From assembly GCA_032433765.1 (NCBI GenBank), contig JAVIAB010000101.1, positions 63,709,592 to 63,773,591 of the forward strand: DNA of 64,000 bases, read 5' to 3'. Position numbers and translations under genes: made by a program. Of the stretch, positions 48,716-59,624 are shown one piece after another. Origin of the DNA: Megaustenia siamemsis. Its lineage: Eukaryota; Mollusca; Gastropoda; Stylommatophora; Ariophantidae. The notes beneath the pieces were generated by a model. That model saw nothing but the letters and a program-made list of their open reading frames with translations. It did no database searches and was not told the DNA's origin. Each line of letters opens with the position of its first letter. The stretch's first letter is position 1.

Positions 48716-49444
48716 GTTATCATTTCCAATCCAACAGAAGCCACATGACCTGTAGTTAGTAAAACCACATAGATAATATGATTTTGTGACCTTTACTGAT
48801 TCACTCTTAGTTGTGAATGTGCAGTTTACACAAGAAGAGAATTTGTCAACTACAATGATCCCATTTAAGGCAATTCTGCGATAGCAAGGCAAGTCTCCTT
48901 TATAACAGCAGAAATTGATGATGTTCTCCGCTCCCTTCTTGTAGCTGCCGCCACACGATTCTGATGTCTCATTAACTTGGACATCATTCAAGAACAATGT
49001 CAGATTAACATTCCATAGATATGGCTCTGCTGATGAAGTGCTTGGTGCCACAGTTGTATCAATCATACTGGAGGCCCCTGGTCTGTGGTCATTAATATCA
49101 CAGACGGCACATGATGTTGTTATATTCAGTATTTCTTTCTGGGGTGTAAATATGTGGCACACACATGGAGAGTGATTTGTGGTCACAGTAATCCCATTAA
49201 TGGCAATTCTAGGGTAGCATGACATAGCTGTTTCAGAACAGCACAATCCTGTGATGTTTTCTGTGTTCGCTATAAAGCTGCTGCTGCTACACAATCCTGA
49301 CCAATTATAGGTGTGGACATTATTCACTTGCAATAACAAAACTGCTTTGTTTACTTCATAAACCTCTGGAAGCGAATCATTTATGTCACTAATAGTGCAG
49401 TTTATTCTTCCATCGGGGATATCTTCATTGAGTCCCCCCAAAAA
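48617..49444 (-). CDS. Two-domain cysteine-rich, glycosylated ectodomain protein (partial)
   Basis: About 274 residues are open with no interruption and no transposon similarity. Two related domains of about 85 residues follow each other: around residues 35-115 (…LCCSETAMSCYPRIAINGI…) and around 150-235 (…FCCYKGDLPCYRRIALNGI…). Both share CC, CY(P/R)RIA(I/L)NGI, a C-x(0-2)-C pair, FT, and a final S-x2-C. Between them is a short S/T-rich linker. Many N-x-S/T sites occur (NCT, NWS, NIT, NHS, NLT, NET), so it is probably secreted or extracellular. There is no signal peptide or ATG; TAA lies upstream, and a weak acceptor (ttttaaccaaag) suggests an internal exon starting near 49444. The last ~35 codons run into repeat G. 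I recognise no named family. Confidence 0.5.
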   Translation of the reverse strand, partial: FLGGLNEDIPDGRINCTISDINDSLPEVYEVNKAVLLLQVNNVHTYNWSGLCSSSSFIANTENITGLCCSETAMSCYPRIAINGITVTTNHSPCVCHIFTPQKEILNITTSCAVCDINDHRPGASSMIDTTVAPSTSSAEPYLWNVNLTLFLNDVQVNETSESCGGSYKKGAENIINFCCYKGDLPCYRRIALNGIIVVDKFSSCVNCTFTTKSESVKVTKSYYLCGFTNYRSCGFCWIGNDNLPPLCVYMFGIGVIDDGLTSPSARTIIIFGRT

Positions 49445-49882
49445 GTTCTTTGGTTAAAATATCACATATGCTTTTGAGTTAAACACAAAATGAGCCCACT
49501 TCATAGATTCAAAATGATCCTTGCCAATGCCATCCGTTTGCACAAGTTAGGTCCTTAGCTACCAAGGTCATAAACGAAGCAATCAAATTAACGACTTTAT
49601 CTACTGCGAAGGTTAACGAACTGTGAACAAACATTTATGTTCAAACCCTTGAATACATTTTAAAAAATCTGCCAACTCGCTGCAATAACATATATCGTGG
49701 TGTTCAAAGTAAACATTGCTTAGTCCATAGCTCGAATATAAATAAGCTGCCATTTTGTTGTTTTTAAATGTGTGCATTTCTAATCTGAACTGTTCTATTT
49801 AATGTTGGATAATTATTTAGAGACAGATAAATGTTTTTTAGTTAATATGTTTTTGTTTACATGTTAACTATTGATTATATAG

Positions 49883-49884
<2 letters not shown>

Positions 49885-49939
<55 letters not shown>

Positions 49940-49941
49940 TT
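49885..49941. repeat. AT microsatellite
   Basis: This TA tract lies just before a reversed SINE 3. Between 49450 and 49880 there is no recognised gene. Confidence 0.9.
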
Positions 49942-49961
49942 ATATACATATACATATAAGT

Positions 49962-50227
49962 AAATTAAGTAAAGTACCCCCGTCACGCCTAGTGGATATA
50001 CCACGTATCGGGAATATGGTGTTAGTGACCATAAATTTTACAGACCTTCGGCACATGATTTTTAGGGTAATGTGGTCTGTATTACGCCCGTGCCGCTTCA
50101 CTTTCCCAGAAAAAAATATTTGATACCTATTAAAGGCTAGGTGAACCTGGAAGCCGTCGGTTGGGATCATACCCTACCCCTTGTCCTTTGTAGTCCAGTT
50201 CACTACCCACTGAGCTATCGCGGCTCC

Positions 50228-50228
<1 letters not shown>
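49962..50228 (-). repeat. tRNA-derived SINE, family 3 (copy 1)
   Basis: On the minus strand the head reads gagccgcgatagctcagtgg with a near-perfect A-box (tagctcagtggg) and, about 50 bases later, a B-box-like tgatccc segment. The body matches the copy at 58606-58814 (gtgccgct-tactttcccaga, tattacg). TA tracts flank it on both sides. Confidence 0.8.

Positions 50229-50229
<1 letters not shown>

Positions 50230-50283
<54 letters not shown>
50230..50283. repeat. AT microsatellite
   Basis: About 54 bases of TA separate the SINE 3 head from a RTE fragment. Confidence 0.95.
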
Positions 50284-50287
<4 letters not shown>

Positions 50288-50289
50288 TA

Positions 50290-51012
50290 AGAAATATTAG
50301 ACATTATAGCGAAAGAAAGCAAAAATAAAGTATTCAATAGTAATGGCAAAAAGACAGAAGTAATGATAACAACAAAGAAACAACACTACCGCAGCGCACA
50401 ATTAAGACAAGTGGACCAATTTTAAAACAGGTACATAAATTTAAATATTTGGGAGTTTTGTTAACCTCAGACGGTAAGATGAACAACAGAGGTGAGATGC
50501 AGAATGGCTCAGGCAAAAACAGCTTTAATAAATGTGGAATATACTGTGCAATCCATATTTAACATTAGAAACAAGAAAAAGAGTTCATAAACGTTATGTA
50601 GAGCCAGTGTTAACATATTGATATGAATTATGGACAATAGAACAGCGGACAAGAAAATCACTGGAGTCTGTATAAATGTGGTTTTACAGAAGAATGTTTA
50701 GAATACAATAGACAGCTAGGAAGAGTAGCGAATACGTTCTGAAAGAGGGCAAAGAGAAAAAGAGAGCTATTTTCCAATTTTAGGAAGAAACAAGCATCAT
50801 TGTTTGGCCATGTAATGAGAAGGTAACAGTTGGAATATGTTGTAACAACTGGAAAAATCGAGGGACGAAGAGATAGAGGGAAGCAAAAAGAAAAGATTCC
50901 AGACAGCTTAAGAGATTGACTAGGCAGAAGGTCGACAACGGACATGATAAATAACTGTCGAGATCGAAAGTCGTGCAGAGAAATGATCACATACGTCAGC
51001 ATTACTTTATGA
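50290..51012 (+). mobile_element. RTE family A', 3' fragment, degenerate
   Basis: Blocks are KKTEVMITTKKQ, a YLGVLLTSDGK-like region, CRMAQAKTAL, then RKKxVRRxYVEPVLTY-like and ESLESVxMWFYRRMFRI-like segments, with many frame breaks, ending in the (ATG)-type tail near 51012. The same segment order as 8745-9490, opposite strand. Confidence 0.65.
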
Positions 51013-51049
51013 TGATGTATATTTATATATCACTAATCTTTTATTTCAG

Positions 51050-51070
51050 ACTTTAACATGTTTTTTTCTG
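51050..51070 (+). other. Possible additional 21-nt exon
   Basis: The acceptor actaatcttttatttcag is strong, and exactly 21 bases separate it from a donor-like gtaggtaaac. It would read TLTCFFL in phase 0. It lies 3 kb after the proposed terminal exon, and GTAGGT is a weaker donor than the others, so it may be chance. Confidence 0.2.
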
Positions 51071-51261
51071 GTAGGTAAACAAAGACATGTCTGTGCATAG
51101 AGAATAATAAAGCTAATTATTTCTGGGAAAAAGGCATGTTTACATCACTCGGAAAAAAATCAGAAATAATCAACAACAGAAGAAAAACAAATAACAATAG
51201 CCAGCTAGAAGCAGGATCGAACCTGCACTAATAGGGTCAAGGTAAAGAAATGGACCTTGCG

Positions 51262-51476
51262 CACTTGCGTTCTTGCCATGCCCAGTGCGCACTTCTGTTC
51301 TTGCCATGCCCAGTGCACACTTACGTTCTTGCCATGCCCAGTGCACACTTCCTTTCTTGCCATGCCCAGTGCACACTTCCGTTCTTGCCATGCCCAGTGC
51401 ACACTTCCGTTCTTGCCATGCCCAGTGCACACTTCCGTTCTTGCCATGCCCAGTGCACACTTCCGTTCTTGCCAAC
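51262..51476. repeat. Minisatellite, 28-bp unit, about 8 copies
   Basis: The unit is close to cttgccatgcccagtgcac plus acttccgtt. As 28 is not a multiple of three, a protein read through it cycles through three peptide versions before repeating; several frames on both strands remain open. No start context or splice signal supports coding. Confidence 0.9.
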
Positions 51477-51559
51477 TAGAGCATACAAGGACGACCTTAT
51501 TCTTATTTTTCTGTTCATTTCTTCTTTTAATTCGATATTGTTATAATTTTTTAATTTAA

Positions 51560-51772
51560 AAAAAATGTTAAATACTTATGTGTAAATGTTAAATACGTTT
51601 GTGTAAATGTTAAATACGTATGTGTAAATGTTAAATACGTATGTGTAAATGTTAAATACGTATGTGTAAATGTTAAATACGTATGTGTAAATGTTAAATA
51701 CGTATGTGTAAATTGTTAAATGCGTATGTGTAAATGTTAAACACGTATGTGTAAATGTTAAATACGTACGTG
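51560..51772. repeat. Minisatellite, 21-bp unit, about 10 copies
   Basis: The unit is close to gtaaatgttaaatacgtatgt. From 51780 to 52240 nothing else is recognisable. Confidence 0.9.
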
Positions 51773-52244
51773 TGCTGCATGTTTGTTCCAGTTGAAGGCA
51801 TATTGCGCCGAAACGTGGTTATGGTTTGTGTTGTCCACCTTTTACGTAAATGTTTAACCATGTACTTTTTTTTCATATTTTTTGTTTCTCTATTTTTTTT
51901 TTTTATTTCTCCATCCCGTACTCCTCGATACAGCAACTTGCCACGAGAAACAAACGCAAGAGCACACGATCAAATAAGCTACCTAAATAAAGTAGTTATC
52001 ATTTGTTTCCACGCATGTGTACTCATGACTATAGTATAGGGTTACGAGCACAAAGTGGACATAAATTGTATATTTGTATTTTCCTATTAAGGCACGTATC
52101 TCCTAGAAAGGATATGGACGATTACTTGCTTCTTGCGTACATACAAACAGTTGTAGGACGAAACAGCACGAATAGTAGTTTCCAAATGGAAAATATTTTA
52201 CACGGTCTGTTGTTTGATGTGCGACGGGGATAATCTGATGACTA

Positions 52245-52440
52245 GCTGTGTGTGTATATGTTCGAAATTGGAGTCAACAACAATGGCATAATATCATCAA
52301 GCGCTATACATTTTAAAAGAAATATGACGATCATCACTTTCGGGAGGACGTACATTTCTGGTATATGGTGGATAGGCGGCAGGAACCATTGAAGGCTATG
52401 CATGAAAAGTGTTCCTTGTTGCAATTTCCTCATATTCCCA
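52245..52440 (+). repeat. Interspersed repeat G, copy 3, ending at a SINE 2 insertion
   Basis: Landmarks shared with the other copies are gaaattggagtcaacaac, actttcgggaggacg, tggtggataggcggcagga and cctcatattcccagtcc. The frame MVDRRQEPLKAMHEKCSLLQ is open here also. It is cut at about 52440 by SINE 2. Confidence 0.7.
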
Positions 52441-52690
52441 GTCCATGGGTGACTTGTTGGTCTCGAGGCAAGACGCCGGCCTCGGGACAAAGAGGTTGTG
52501 GGTTCAAATCTCGGCTACACCGGTTGGGATTTTTATTTATGATTTCTTTCTGCGACAACCACCCCTGGTTGAAACGTCATTGCTCATCGACGGAAAAAAA
52601 AGCATGTGTACCTCCGAAGTCGGAGTTATCTGCCTGTGCGGCGAGGGTCCCTGTGCACACGGCCGCCAGGGAAAAATGGATTAACACGCA
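52441..52690 (+). repeat. tRNA-derived SINE, family 2 (copy 2)
   Basis: A-box-like tgacttgttggtctcgagg (52449-52467) and B-box gggttcaaatctcgg (about 52500-52514) are correctly spaced. The body (gggatttttatttatgatt, ctgcgacaacca, gcggcgagggtccctg-like) matches 2990-3232 in inverse orientation. Confidence 0.8.
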
Positions 52691-53089
52691 AAATTCAGTT
52701 CCTAATCTGTGTGGACTTCGTCAGAGTTGAAAGCTGGCGAACGCAACAACAACAACAATATTCCTTCTCTTCAAACCCTATTGAGATAAAATGTGTGCCT
52801 GGCAATCCATTTTTGTGCACTCTTCTTTAATAATAAAGTTCCAAATCATATTTAACTCAAAGATAATTAGAGAATGATGAGATTAATTCAAGAGTTAATG
52901 TAGACAAACACGGATACTCTTTATTTGTGTGCACAATTAAGAAATATTTTTAAATGTTCATTTTAAGCGATAAAGAAACAAAACTAACCACCGAACTCTC
53001 ACATTGCAATGGACACAAATTTCATCAACTTCGTGGTGATAGCAAATGACAAACGCTGAGATTTCGAAAAAAAAGAGTTGTTTAACGTT

Positions 53090-53600
53090 TAGCAACGAAT
53101 TTGAAAAACCTGGACAAAATATGGAAACCAAAAACGTTATGTAAGAAAACCAAAATTAGAATATTCAACTAAAACGTATTATCAACACCTACCTTTGCAT
53201 GTGAACGCTAACATTGAAAGAGATTGAGAAAATACTAAACGCGTTTGAAGAGAAATTCTTAAGAAAAATATTATGTGTAAATGAAATGAATTCAAAACAA
53301 ATATTTAAAAAATAGGGTCATTCAATCAAAATCTCATCTATAATTAAGAAAAGAAGACGGGCATATGTCGGACATGTGCTGATAAGAGACAACAAGATAA
53401 TTCCAAAACAGGCTCTTCTATGGGAAACATCAGGATACAGAAACAGAAGAAACCGTAAAAAGACACTTGAAAAAAAAACACTTTTAAAGAAGCAAAGTTG
53501 CCAGGTTTTGGACTCATTAGATGACATCGAACACCTTACCCAGAAAAGAAATAGGTGGCGAAACACACTACAAGACCTATGTGGCGTCACGTAACGCGGG
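53090..53600 (+). mobile_element. LINE family C, 3' fragment, degenerate
   Basis: The sequence reads LKNLDKIWKPKTLC-like, then RLKILNAFEEKFLRKI-like, a YVGHVLIRDNKIIPKQALLW block, then RRNRKKTLEKKTLL and LDDIEHLTQKRNRWRNTLQD with a stop. It parallels 36620-37100. Several frame breaks occur. The 53610-54110 stretch shows nothing else recognisable. Confidence 0.65.
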
Positions 53601-54110
53601 GAAGGATTAAGAATAACAAAATAAAGCAGAGCTGACGGAGACTGACAGCGTGTACATGTGAGACGCTGCACGGGCTTAGGTAGAACTAGATACGCTGTGC
53701 TGTAGACTGAGTAGTTCACTTGGTAGACAACTTGGGGCATGAGCGCATTCGCAAGAGTTCATAGAAATCTCCTGACCTATGAATACCTCTAGAGTGAGCA
53801 CAGATCGCAGCAGTCATATTATAAAACAAAAAACTTCCAAAGATAAGTTACAAAGCATTTTGAACATCGCAGAACTAAGGGTTCCTAATGTATAAGACAC
53901 GCCGTACCTTCAGTCCATAAATACTTCTCAATTAAATGTCGTCATCGTAATCTTTACAATTTCATCACCGTTATTATTAAGTACCGTTCTTGCTGGCGAA
54001 GGTAATAGTGCCTCTTCACAGCTTTCTGTTTCTACATGTGTTTGTGACTGTTCTAGTTAACATGATATCTAACAATATTAATGTTACGTTCTGATATATA
54101 TTTTGTGTGT

Positions 54111-54112
<2 letters not shown>

Positions 54113-54157
<45 letters not shown>
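54113..54157. repeat. AT microsatellite
   Basis: A TA tract followed at 54184-54222 by a short stretch (agtaaagcgcgccgttacg region) resembling the 3' end of SINE 3, probably a small SINE remnant. Confidence 0.85.
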
Positions 54158-54158
<1 letters not shown>

Positions 54159-54309
54159 TCTTCCTTTAATTTTACATGGAAAAAGAGTAAAGCGCGCCGT
54201 TACGTCAAGTGATATCTAGTAGAAATATTAGACATTAAAATTAACAAGGATATAATATATGATATAATGTCATATACAATATAAAATATACATATATATA
54301 TCAAAGGGA

Positions 54310-56064
54310 GGATGGTTAAAACAGAAATGTGAAGAAATGAAAAACAACAACAGAAAGACTCAAAATTTATGCACAATCAGGTAAATGAATTAACAGGAAG
54401 AAAAGAAGTCAAAGTTTCAGGATGTGTGAAATCAAAAGAAGGAAATATAATAATGGGACAGGAGAAGACAATGAAAAGATGGAAAGAATATATCAGTCAA
54501 CTCTATGATGATGAAAGACCAGAATTAAACAATTCAAAGGAAGACACAGGACCACCAATAATGCAGAGCGAAGTGGAGGACGCAATTCAACACATGAAAA
54601 GAGGCAAAGATCCAGGTCCTGACAATATAACAATCGAAGAGATAAATGCATTAGGAGAGCTAGGAGTACAAGTCATAACAAAATTACTCAATGACGTATA
54701 TAACACTGGACACATACCCCCCGAAGATCTACTAAAATCTATCTTTGTAGCCATACCGAAGAAGTCAGGAGCCACTGATTGTGAAGACCATCGCACTATT
54801 AGTCTCATGAGCCATATGACTAAAATATTACTAAGAATAATCATGAAACGTGTAAGGAACAAAATAAAACCATAAATAAGTGAGGAACAATGTGGATTTG
54901 TGGAAGGAAAGGACACCAATAATGCAATAAACCTCTTAAGAACATTGCTAGAAAGATCTATAGAGGTAAAGAAAGATCTATATATGTGCTTTAGAGACTA
55001 CACAAAAGCATTTGACAAGGTAAAGCATGTGGAAATAATCAATATGCTGGAGAAATTAAACATTGATGGCAAGGATCTGCGAATCATCAAAAACATGTAC
55101 TGGCAACAAACAATAGCTATACGAATTAACAACCAAACAGGACAATTCCAATTTATAAAACAAGGAGTCAGACAAGGCTGTGTTCTGTCACCAGATTTGT
55201 TTTCACTTTACAGCGAATATATTATGAGATCAATAGTAGACAAAAAAGGAATTGAAGTCAACGGTCACAACATAAATAATTTGCGATATGCGGATGACAC
55301 AGTCTTAATAGCAGAGACAGAGAACAAACTACAAGAAATGATAGACATAATAGTAAAAGAAAGTAACAAGAAAGGTCTCAGTCTGAATAGCAAAAAAACA
55401 GAAGTAATGGTTATATCGAGAAACAATCATCACCATCATGCAGCATAACAATAAACAAGACAAATCTGAAACAAGTGCAACGCGTCAAATACTTGGGCAC
55501 AATAATAACATCAGATGGAAGATGCACCACAGAAATAAAAAGCAGAATAGCTCAGGCCAAAATATCATTTCAGAAAATGAAAAATATCTTATGCAACAAA
55601 TCTATGTCAATAAAAATGAGATAGAGAGTTCATCGGTGCTATATAGAACCAATTCTGACCTATGAAAGCGAATCATGGACAGTAGACAAACAAATGAAAA
55701 GACGATTGGAGGCCACAGAGATGGGATTTCTTAGAAGAATGTTGAAAGTTCCCTGGGCAGATAAAAAGACAAATGAGGAAGTTCTCAAGGAGGCCAACAC
55801 AAAAAGGGAGCTCTTAAAAAACATCAGAAAGAAGCAATCAACATTTTTCGGGCACATCATGAGAAGAGGAAAGTTGGAATACTTGGTTACAACTGGCAAA
55901 ATAGAAGGAAAAAGAGATCGCGGACGACAAAGAGAGAAAATACTGGATAGCTTGGTGTCATGGCATGGAAAACAGTCAACAACAGAACTGATACGATGCA
56001 CTGTAAATAGAAGATTGTGGAGGGACATGATCACCTACGCCAACCGGTAAGGCACATAATGCAA
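54310..56064 (+). mobile_element. RTE family A (BovB-like) LINE, best-preserved copy
   Basis: The copy covers linker, complete reverse transcriptase and C-terminus with the (ATG/ATA)-type end near 56060. Blocks in order: QVNELTGRKEVKVSGCVKSK, MKRGKDPGPDNITIEEINA, FVAIPKKSGATDCEDHRTIS, then one in-frame TAA at 54873, SEEQCGFVEGKDTNNAINLL, RDYTKAFDKVKHVEI, RQGCVLSPDLFSLYSEYIMR, HNINNLRYADDTVLIAETEN (intact YADD). A frameshift near 55445 and others lead to MKRRLEATEMGFLRRMLKVP and HIMRRGKLEYLVTTGKIEGK. The endonuclease is missing. Confidence 0.88.
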
Positions 56065-56150
56065 AATAAGGTTAAATAAGTAACACAACATTTAAAAGAA
56101 AATACATGAGACAAAAAAAAACAGGGAACATTAAAGTTAGTTTAGGCTGC
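56062..56150 (+). repeat. Interspersed repeat Q, copy 2
   Basis: A direct repeat of 47005-47095 (ggttaaataagtaacac, ttaaaagaaaa, gggaacatta). It starts right at the end of the RTE copy. Confidence 0.6.
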
Positions 56151-56164
56151 CCTAACCTCCGGAA

Positions 56165-56535
56165 TAAAATGTTAAGTCGGTCCTATTATATGGCTGTGAA
56201 CGATGGAGAACAACATGGTTGACAATCATGAAGATACAGACTTTCATTAAATGGTTGCTTACGCAGAATAAAAGGATGAAAATGACAGGACAAAATCCTT
56301 AACATAGAATTATGGAAATGTACCAGTCAAATACCAGTGGATAAAGAGATACAGCGAAGTCGATAGCGCTGGATAGTACACATACTGCAGAAGCCAACTG
56401 AGAGTATTACACAACATGCCCTTTTTGGAATCCCAAAGAATGGCAAAAAACAGAACGACTTGGAAAGTGTTTATTGGAAGACCTATGCTCTACTGGGAGC
56501 TAAACAGTTAGAAGGAGAAGAAAAAAAAGAACCTC
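56165..56535 (+). mobile_element. LINE family D, C-terminal fragment (copy 2)
   Basis: The sequence follows 45420-45750 (aataccagtggataaagaga, agatagcgctggatagtaca, acacaacatgccctttttgg, acgacttggaaagtgtt). It lacks the middle segment found in the other copy and is interrupted by stops. Confidence 0.6.
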
Positions 56536-56579
56536 TGCAATCACATTTTCCTCCACAAGTACGACTATTTACTTTTATT

Positions 56580-56752
56580 CCAGCTATAAAATTATGTTCT
56601 TGTACTACCAATAGCCACCATCACAGAGCTTCCAGGGTAACTGAATAAGAAATGTCGATTCTTGACTGTAAGGACGAAAATTAGCTTAAGTCAACTTCCA
56701 ACATGTTACCCAGTTTACGAAGCATGTGGATATAATGTCATCAAATGAAAAT
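56580..56752 (+). repeat. Interspersed repeat P, copy 2
   Basis: The segment matches 46685-46862 in inverse orientation over about 170 bases. It lies between LINE D and LINE F. Confidence 0.7.
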
Positions 56753-56789
56753 AAAACTATAAACCACTACCTCTACAAAAAGTCAAACA

Positions 56790-58600
56790 AGGACTATTCT
56801 CAGATCAGTACCTACATAATCTCCACGATGCAGAACACTGCGGACAAAACTACTGGCGAAAATAGTTGCCTGTGTACTCAGCTGTCACCTTGAACAGATA
56901 TGCGCATTCCCTTCCACGCTCGAGGGTTATAGATATAACAAAGAGCAAAGACTAAATGTGACAGTCTTTGCATATGACGTCTTGGACGGCTACCACAAAA
57001 GAGAGGAGAAGTATGTTGCTGCTAAAGATCTGGAGGATGCATACAACAGCGTACCATTTGAATACCTCATGCACATGCTCCTCAAACTGGCGGTGCACAT
57101 CTTCCTCATTATATGGATCGCTGCTGCACTGTTTCAGAGGAAAGCGATACTCAAATGTGGAAGTTGGTTATCTGAGTAAACATCTATTTGTACAGGGCTG
57201 CCATATGGCTTACCATTGTCGCCAGTTAACAATCATATCGTTAACACAGAAACACCTGTGGTACGAATGGGAGCTGATGAGGTGACCAGGGGCAGGTTGA
57301 TGACGTATCTAGGAGTTAAGTTTGATCGCAGCTGTGCATTCGGGACTACGTAGACCATGTGATAACAAACCCGCAAAGGATTAACCGCCTTGATGGTCAT
57401 ATCAACTGCCAGCATCGTGCAGAGGCTACTTACCATTATGTTCCAGGGACTAGTCCTCGCACCAATCGTGTATACGCTGGCAAATCTTACTGTCAGTACG
57501 ACTCAAATTGACAGGTTGGAGAATAAAAACATAATGAAAATAAGAGCATAATCTTGGTGTGTATGAGGGAGACTCCCTGTGCAGCAATGTTGTATCTTCT
57601 CGACTTTCCAACTATGGATGAAAGGATCAAGATCTGGAGGGCACGAACAATCCCGAAGATAAGTGCAGATAAAAAGCATCCATTGCATCATGAGCTCAAC
57701 ACAGGTAAGGGTGTCAGGCTAAAAAGAGTCAAATTATGGGTGGGAGGAACAGTAGATATCATCAAAGAGGTATGTGGGCTTACCAATATAAACGCTGGTG
57801 AGGAGTGGATACCGGTGCCTACGTCATTCAGGGGGACATTCTTGTGTGTTTTCACACTTGACAGGATATGTAGGGATCAGAACTCAGTCGTGGTAAACGT
57901 CAAGGTCAACGTTCTCATCTTGGATAACACCGATGAGAATGATGCAGTCATCTATGCAGACGGATCTAAAATAATACACCAACGGAGTGCATGGGCATTT
58001 ATAACACACACGGCAGGCAGAATAGTCAAGGAAAACAGTGGTGAAAAAAACTTTATGATACGAGTAGTATGATGGAGGTGATGGCCTTCGCCAGGGCATT
58101 TATCTGGTTAGAGCCACAAGACTACACCCACGCCTGCATACTGAGTGATTCGATGAGAATGATAAATAAAGTGGAGGCCGGCTTTGTAAGCATGCAATTG
58201 GTAGAGTCATTAGAACAGTAAAAAAACGCAAAGTCACCTTTGTCTACGTCCCAGGGCATGCGGGAATACGGGGAAATGAAAGAGCGGGCATGTTGCCTGC
58301 CAGCGCTAATGTTGAAGACGATCAACCACTGGATCGGACGGACATCATCAATGTCCTCCGAGATGTGGGGAGGGCACATGGCTTCAACAACCATCATATA
58401 ACGTCACTCCTACGAATGAATAAAATTAAGATGGGCACAGCCAGAAACGAAAGAATTATTTGGCGTATAAGGAGACTTATCAACCAACACAGAACTGGAG
58501 TCGTCAGTCGCTGGACTCTGCGGGACATGCTGTGGAGGGGATCTGAGCACCTATGGACATGTTTGAAGTGCAATGATGATGACCCGCAATGACGTATAGT
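56790..58600 (+). mobile_element. LINE family F, reverse transcriptase to 3' end
   Basis: Blocks are a TMQNTADKTTGENSCL-like start, then EEKYVAAKDLEDAYNSVPFE, a deletion of the FADD region, MGADEVTRGRLMTYLGVKFD, RETPCAAMLYLLDFPTMDER, VCGLTNINAGEEWIPVPTSF, RNase H (VIYADGSKIIHQRSAWAF, RIVKENSGE, WLEPQDYTHACILSDSMRM, a PGHAGIRGNERAG-like block) and the C-terminal SGSEHLW/RGSEHLWTCLKCNDDD end. It shows where the LINE E insertion split the copy at 27995/32335. Stops and a deletion inactivate it. Confidence 0.78.
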
Positions 58601-58605
58601 ATATA

Positions 58606-58814
58606 TGGTGTAGTGATCGCACTGTTTATAGACATTCGGATCATGATTTTTTCTAATAACGTGGGCGGTATTACGTCAGTGCCGCTTTACTTTCCCAGAA
58701 GAACACCCGGTACCCATTTAAGGCTGAGAGGACATTGAAACCGTCGATCAGGATCGAACTCGACATGTCTTCCTTTGCAGTCCAGTTAACTAACCACTGA
58801 GCTATCGCGGCTCA
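58606..58814 (-). repeat. tRNA-derived SINE, family 3 (copy 2)
   Basis: On the minus strand gagccgcgatagctcagtgg carries the A-box and gagttcgatcctgatc (about 58752-58767) the B-box. It directly follows the LINE F 3' end. The body matches 49962-50228. Confidence 0.82.
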
Positions 58815-59034
58815 GTTGTATCTGTGGTCACACATTCCAGCCGTTCTATTTTTGTAATATGGCCATCAAGTATTGCTTCCTCATATTCCCGGAAATGAAA
58901 TCATTATTTTAACATTATAATGTTTGCATTATTATATTTCAGAATGTCCTCATTACTTTTTTTTTAATTTTCGATGTAGATAATAGTGGAATGAAGTCAC
59001 GTCATTTTTTTTTCGTTTTAAACTGGGGAAAATA

Positions 59035-59595
59035 GTGCCGTTTTTACAGCCGTGAAAGGTTATCTGGCTCTACGCAATGACGACTATACGATTGACGTGG
59101 AAACAACGGCAGTGGCAAAGGCTTTTGATTGGATGGAGAGTCAAGAGTGTATTCGTGTGCAGAGTGACTCAATGAACATAATCCGCAAAGTAGAGTCAGT
59201 CTTAATTCGTCGTCAATTGTTGGGATCAATACAGAGAACCAAGATTTTCAGTATCACTTCTACGAATGTCCCAGGCCATGCAGGTGTTGAGGACAACGAC
59301 AGAACAGACAGACTGGCCGTTTTGACAATATTAGCTGCTGGACAACCAATGGATCGGGTAGATGCCATTAGCAATCTATCAGTTTTTGATCGAACAAACG
59401 ACTTCATCAGAAGCACACATACGAGGCTATCTGGATTGTGTGAACTGGCATTGAAGACCGGTATTACACAATAGAGCGATATCCTAGACGAATGTAGAGA
59501 ATTTGTAAACCACTACCGAAATGACACTCTGTGGTGATTAACATTTTTAGGATAAAATCGAAACACCTATGGATGTTTCCAGAGTGATGTAATGA
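59035..59595 (+). mobile_element. LINE family F, RNase H and C-terminal fragment
   Basis: A 140-codon open stretch reads ETTAVAKAFDWMESQECIRV, QSDSMNIIRKVESVL, ITSTNVPGHAGVEDNDRTDR and AAGQPMDRVDAISNLSVFDR. These are the second half of RNase H and the following tail of family F, in a divergent subfamily. It starts abruptly near 59035, and lacks the first catalytic D. Confidence 0.65.
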
Positions 59596-59624
59596 TAATA
59601 CTAATTTAAAAAAACAACTCTTTT

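Noticed and set aside
49962..50228. A tRNA gene on the minus strand (A-box tagctcagtggg)
   Set aside because: The anticodon and acceptor stems do not form and a long non-tRNA body follows. It is a tRNA-derived SINE head, like those at 40612, 52441 and 58606.
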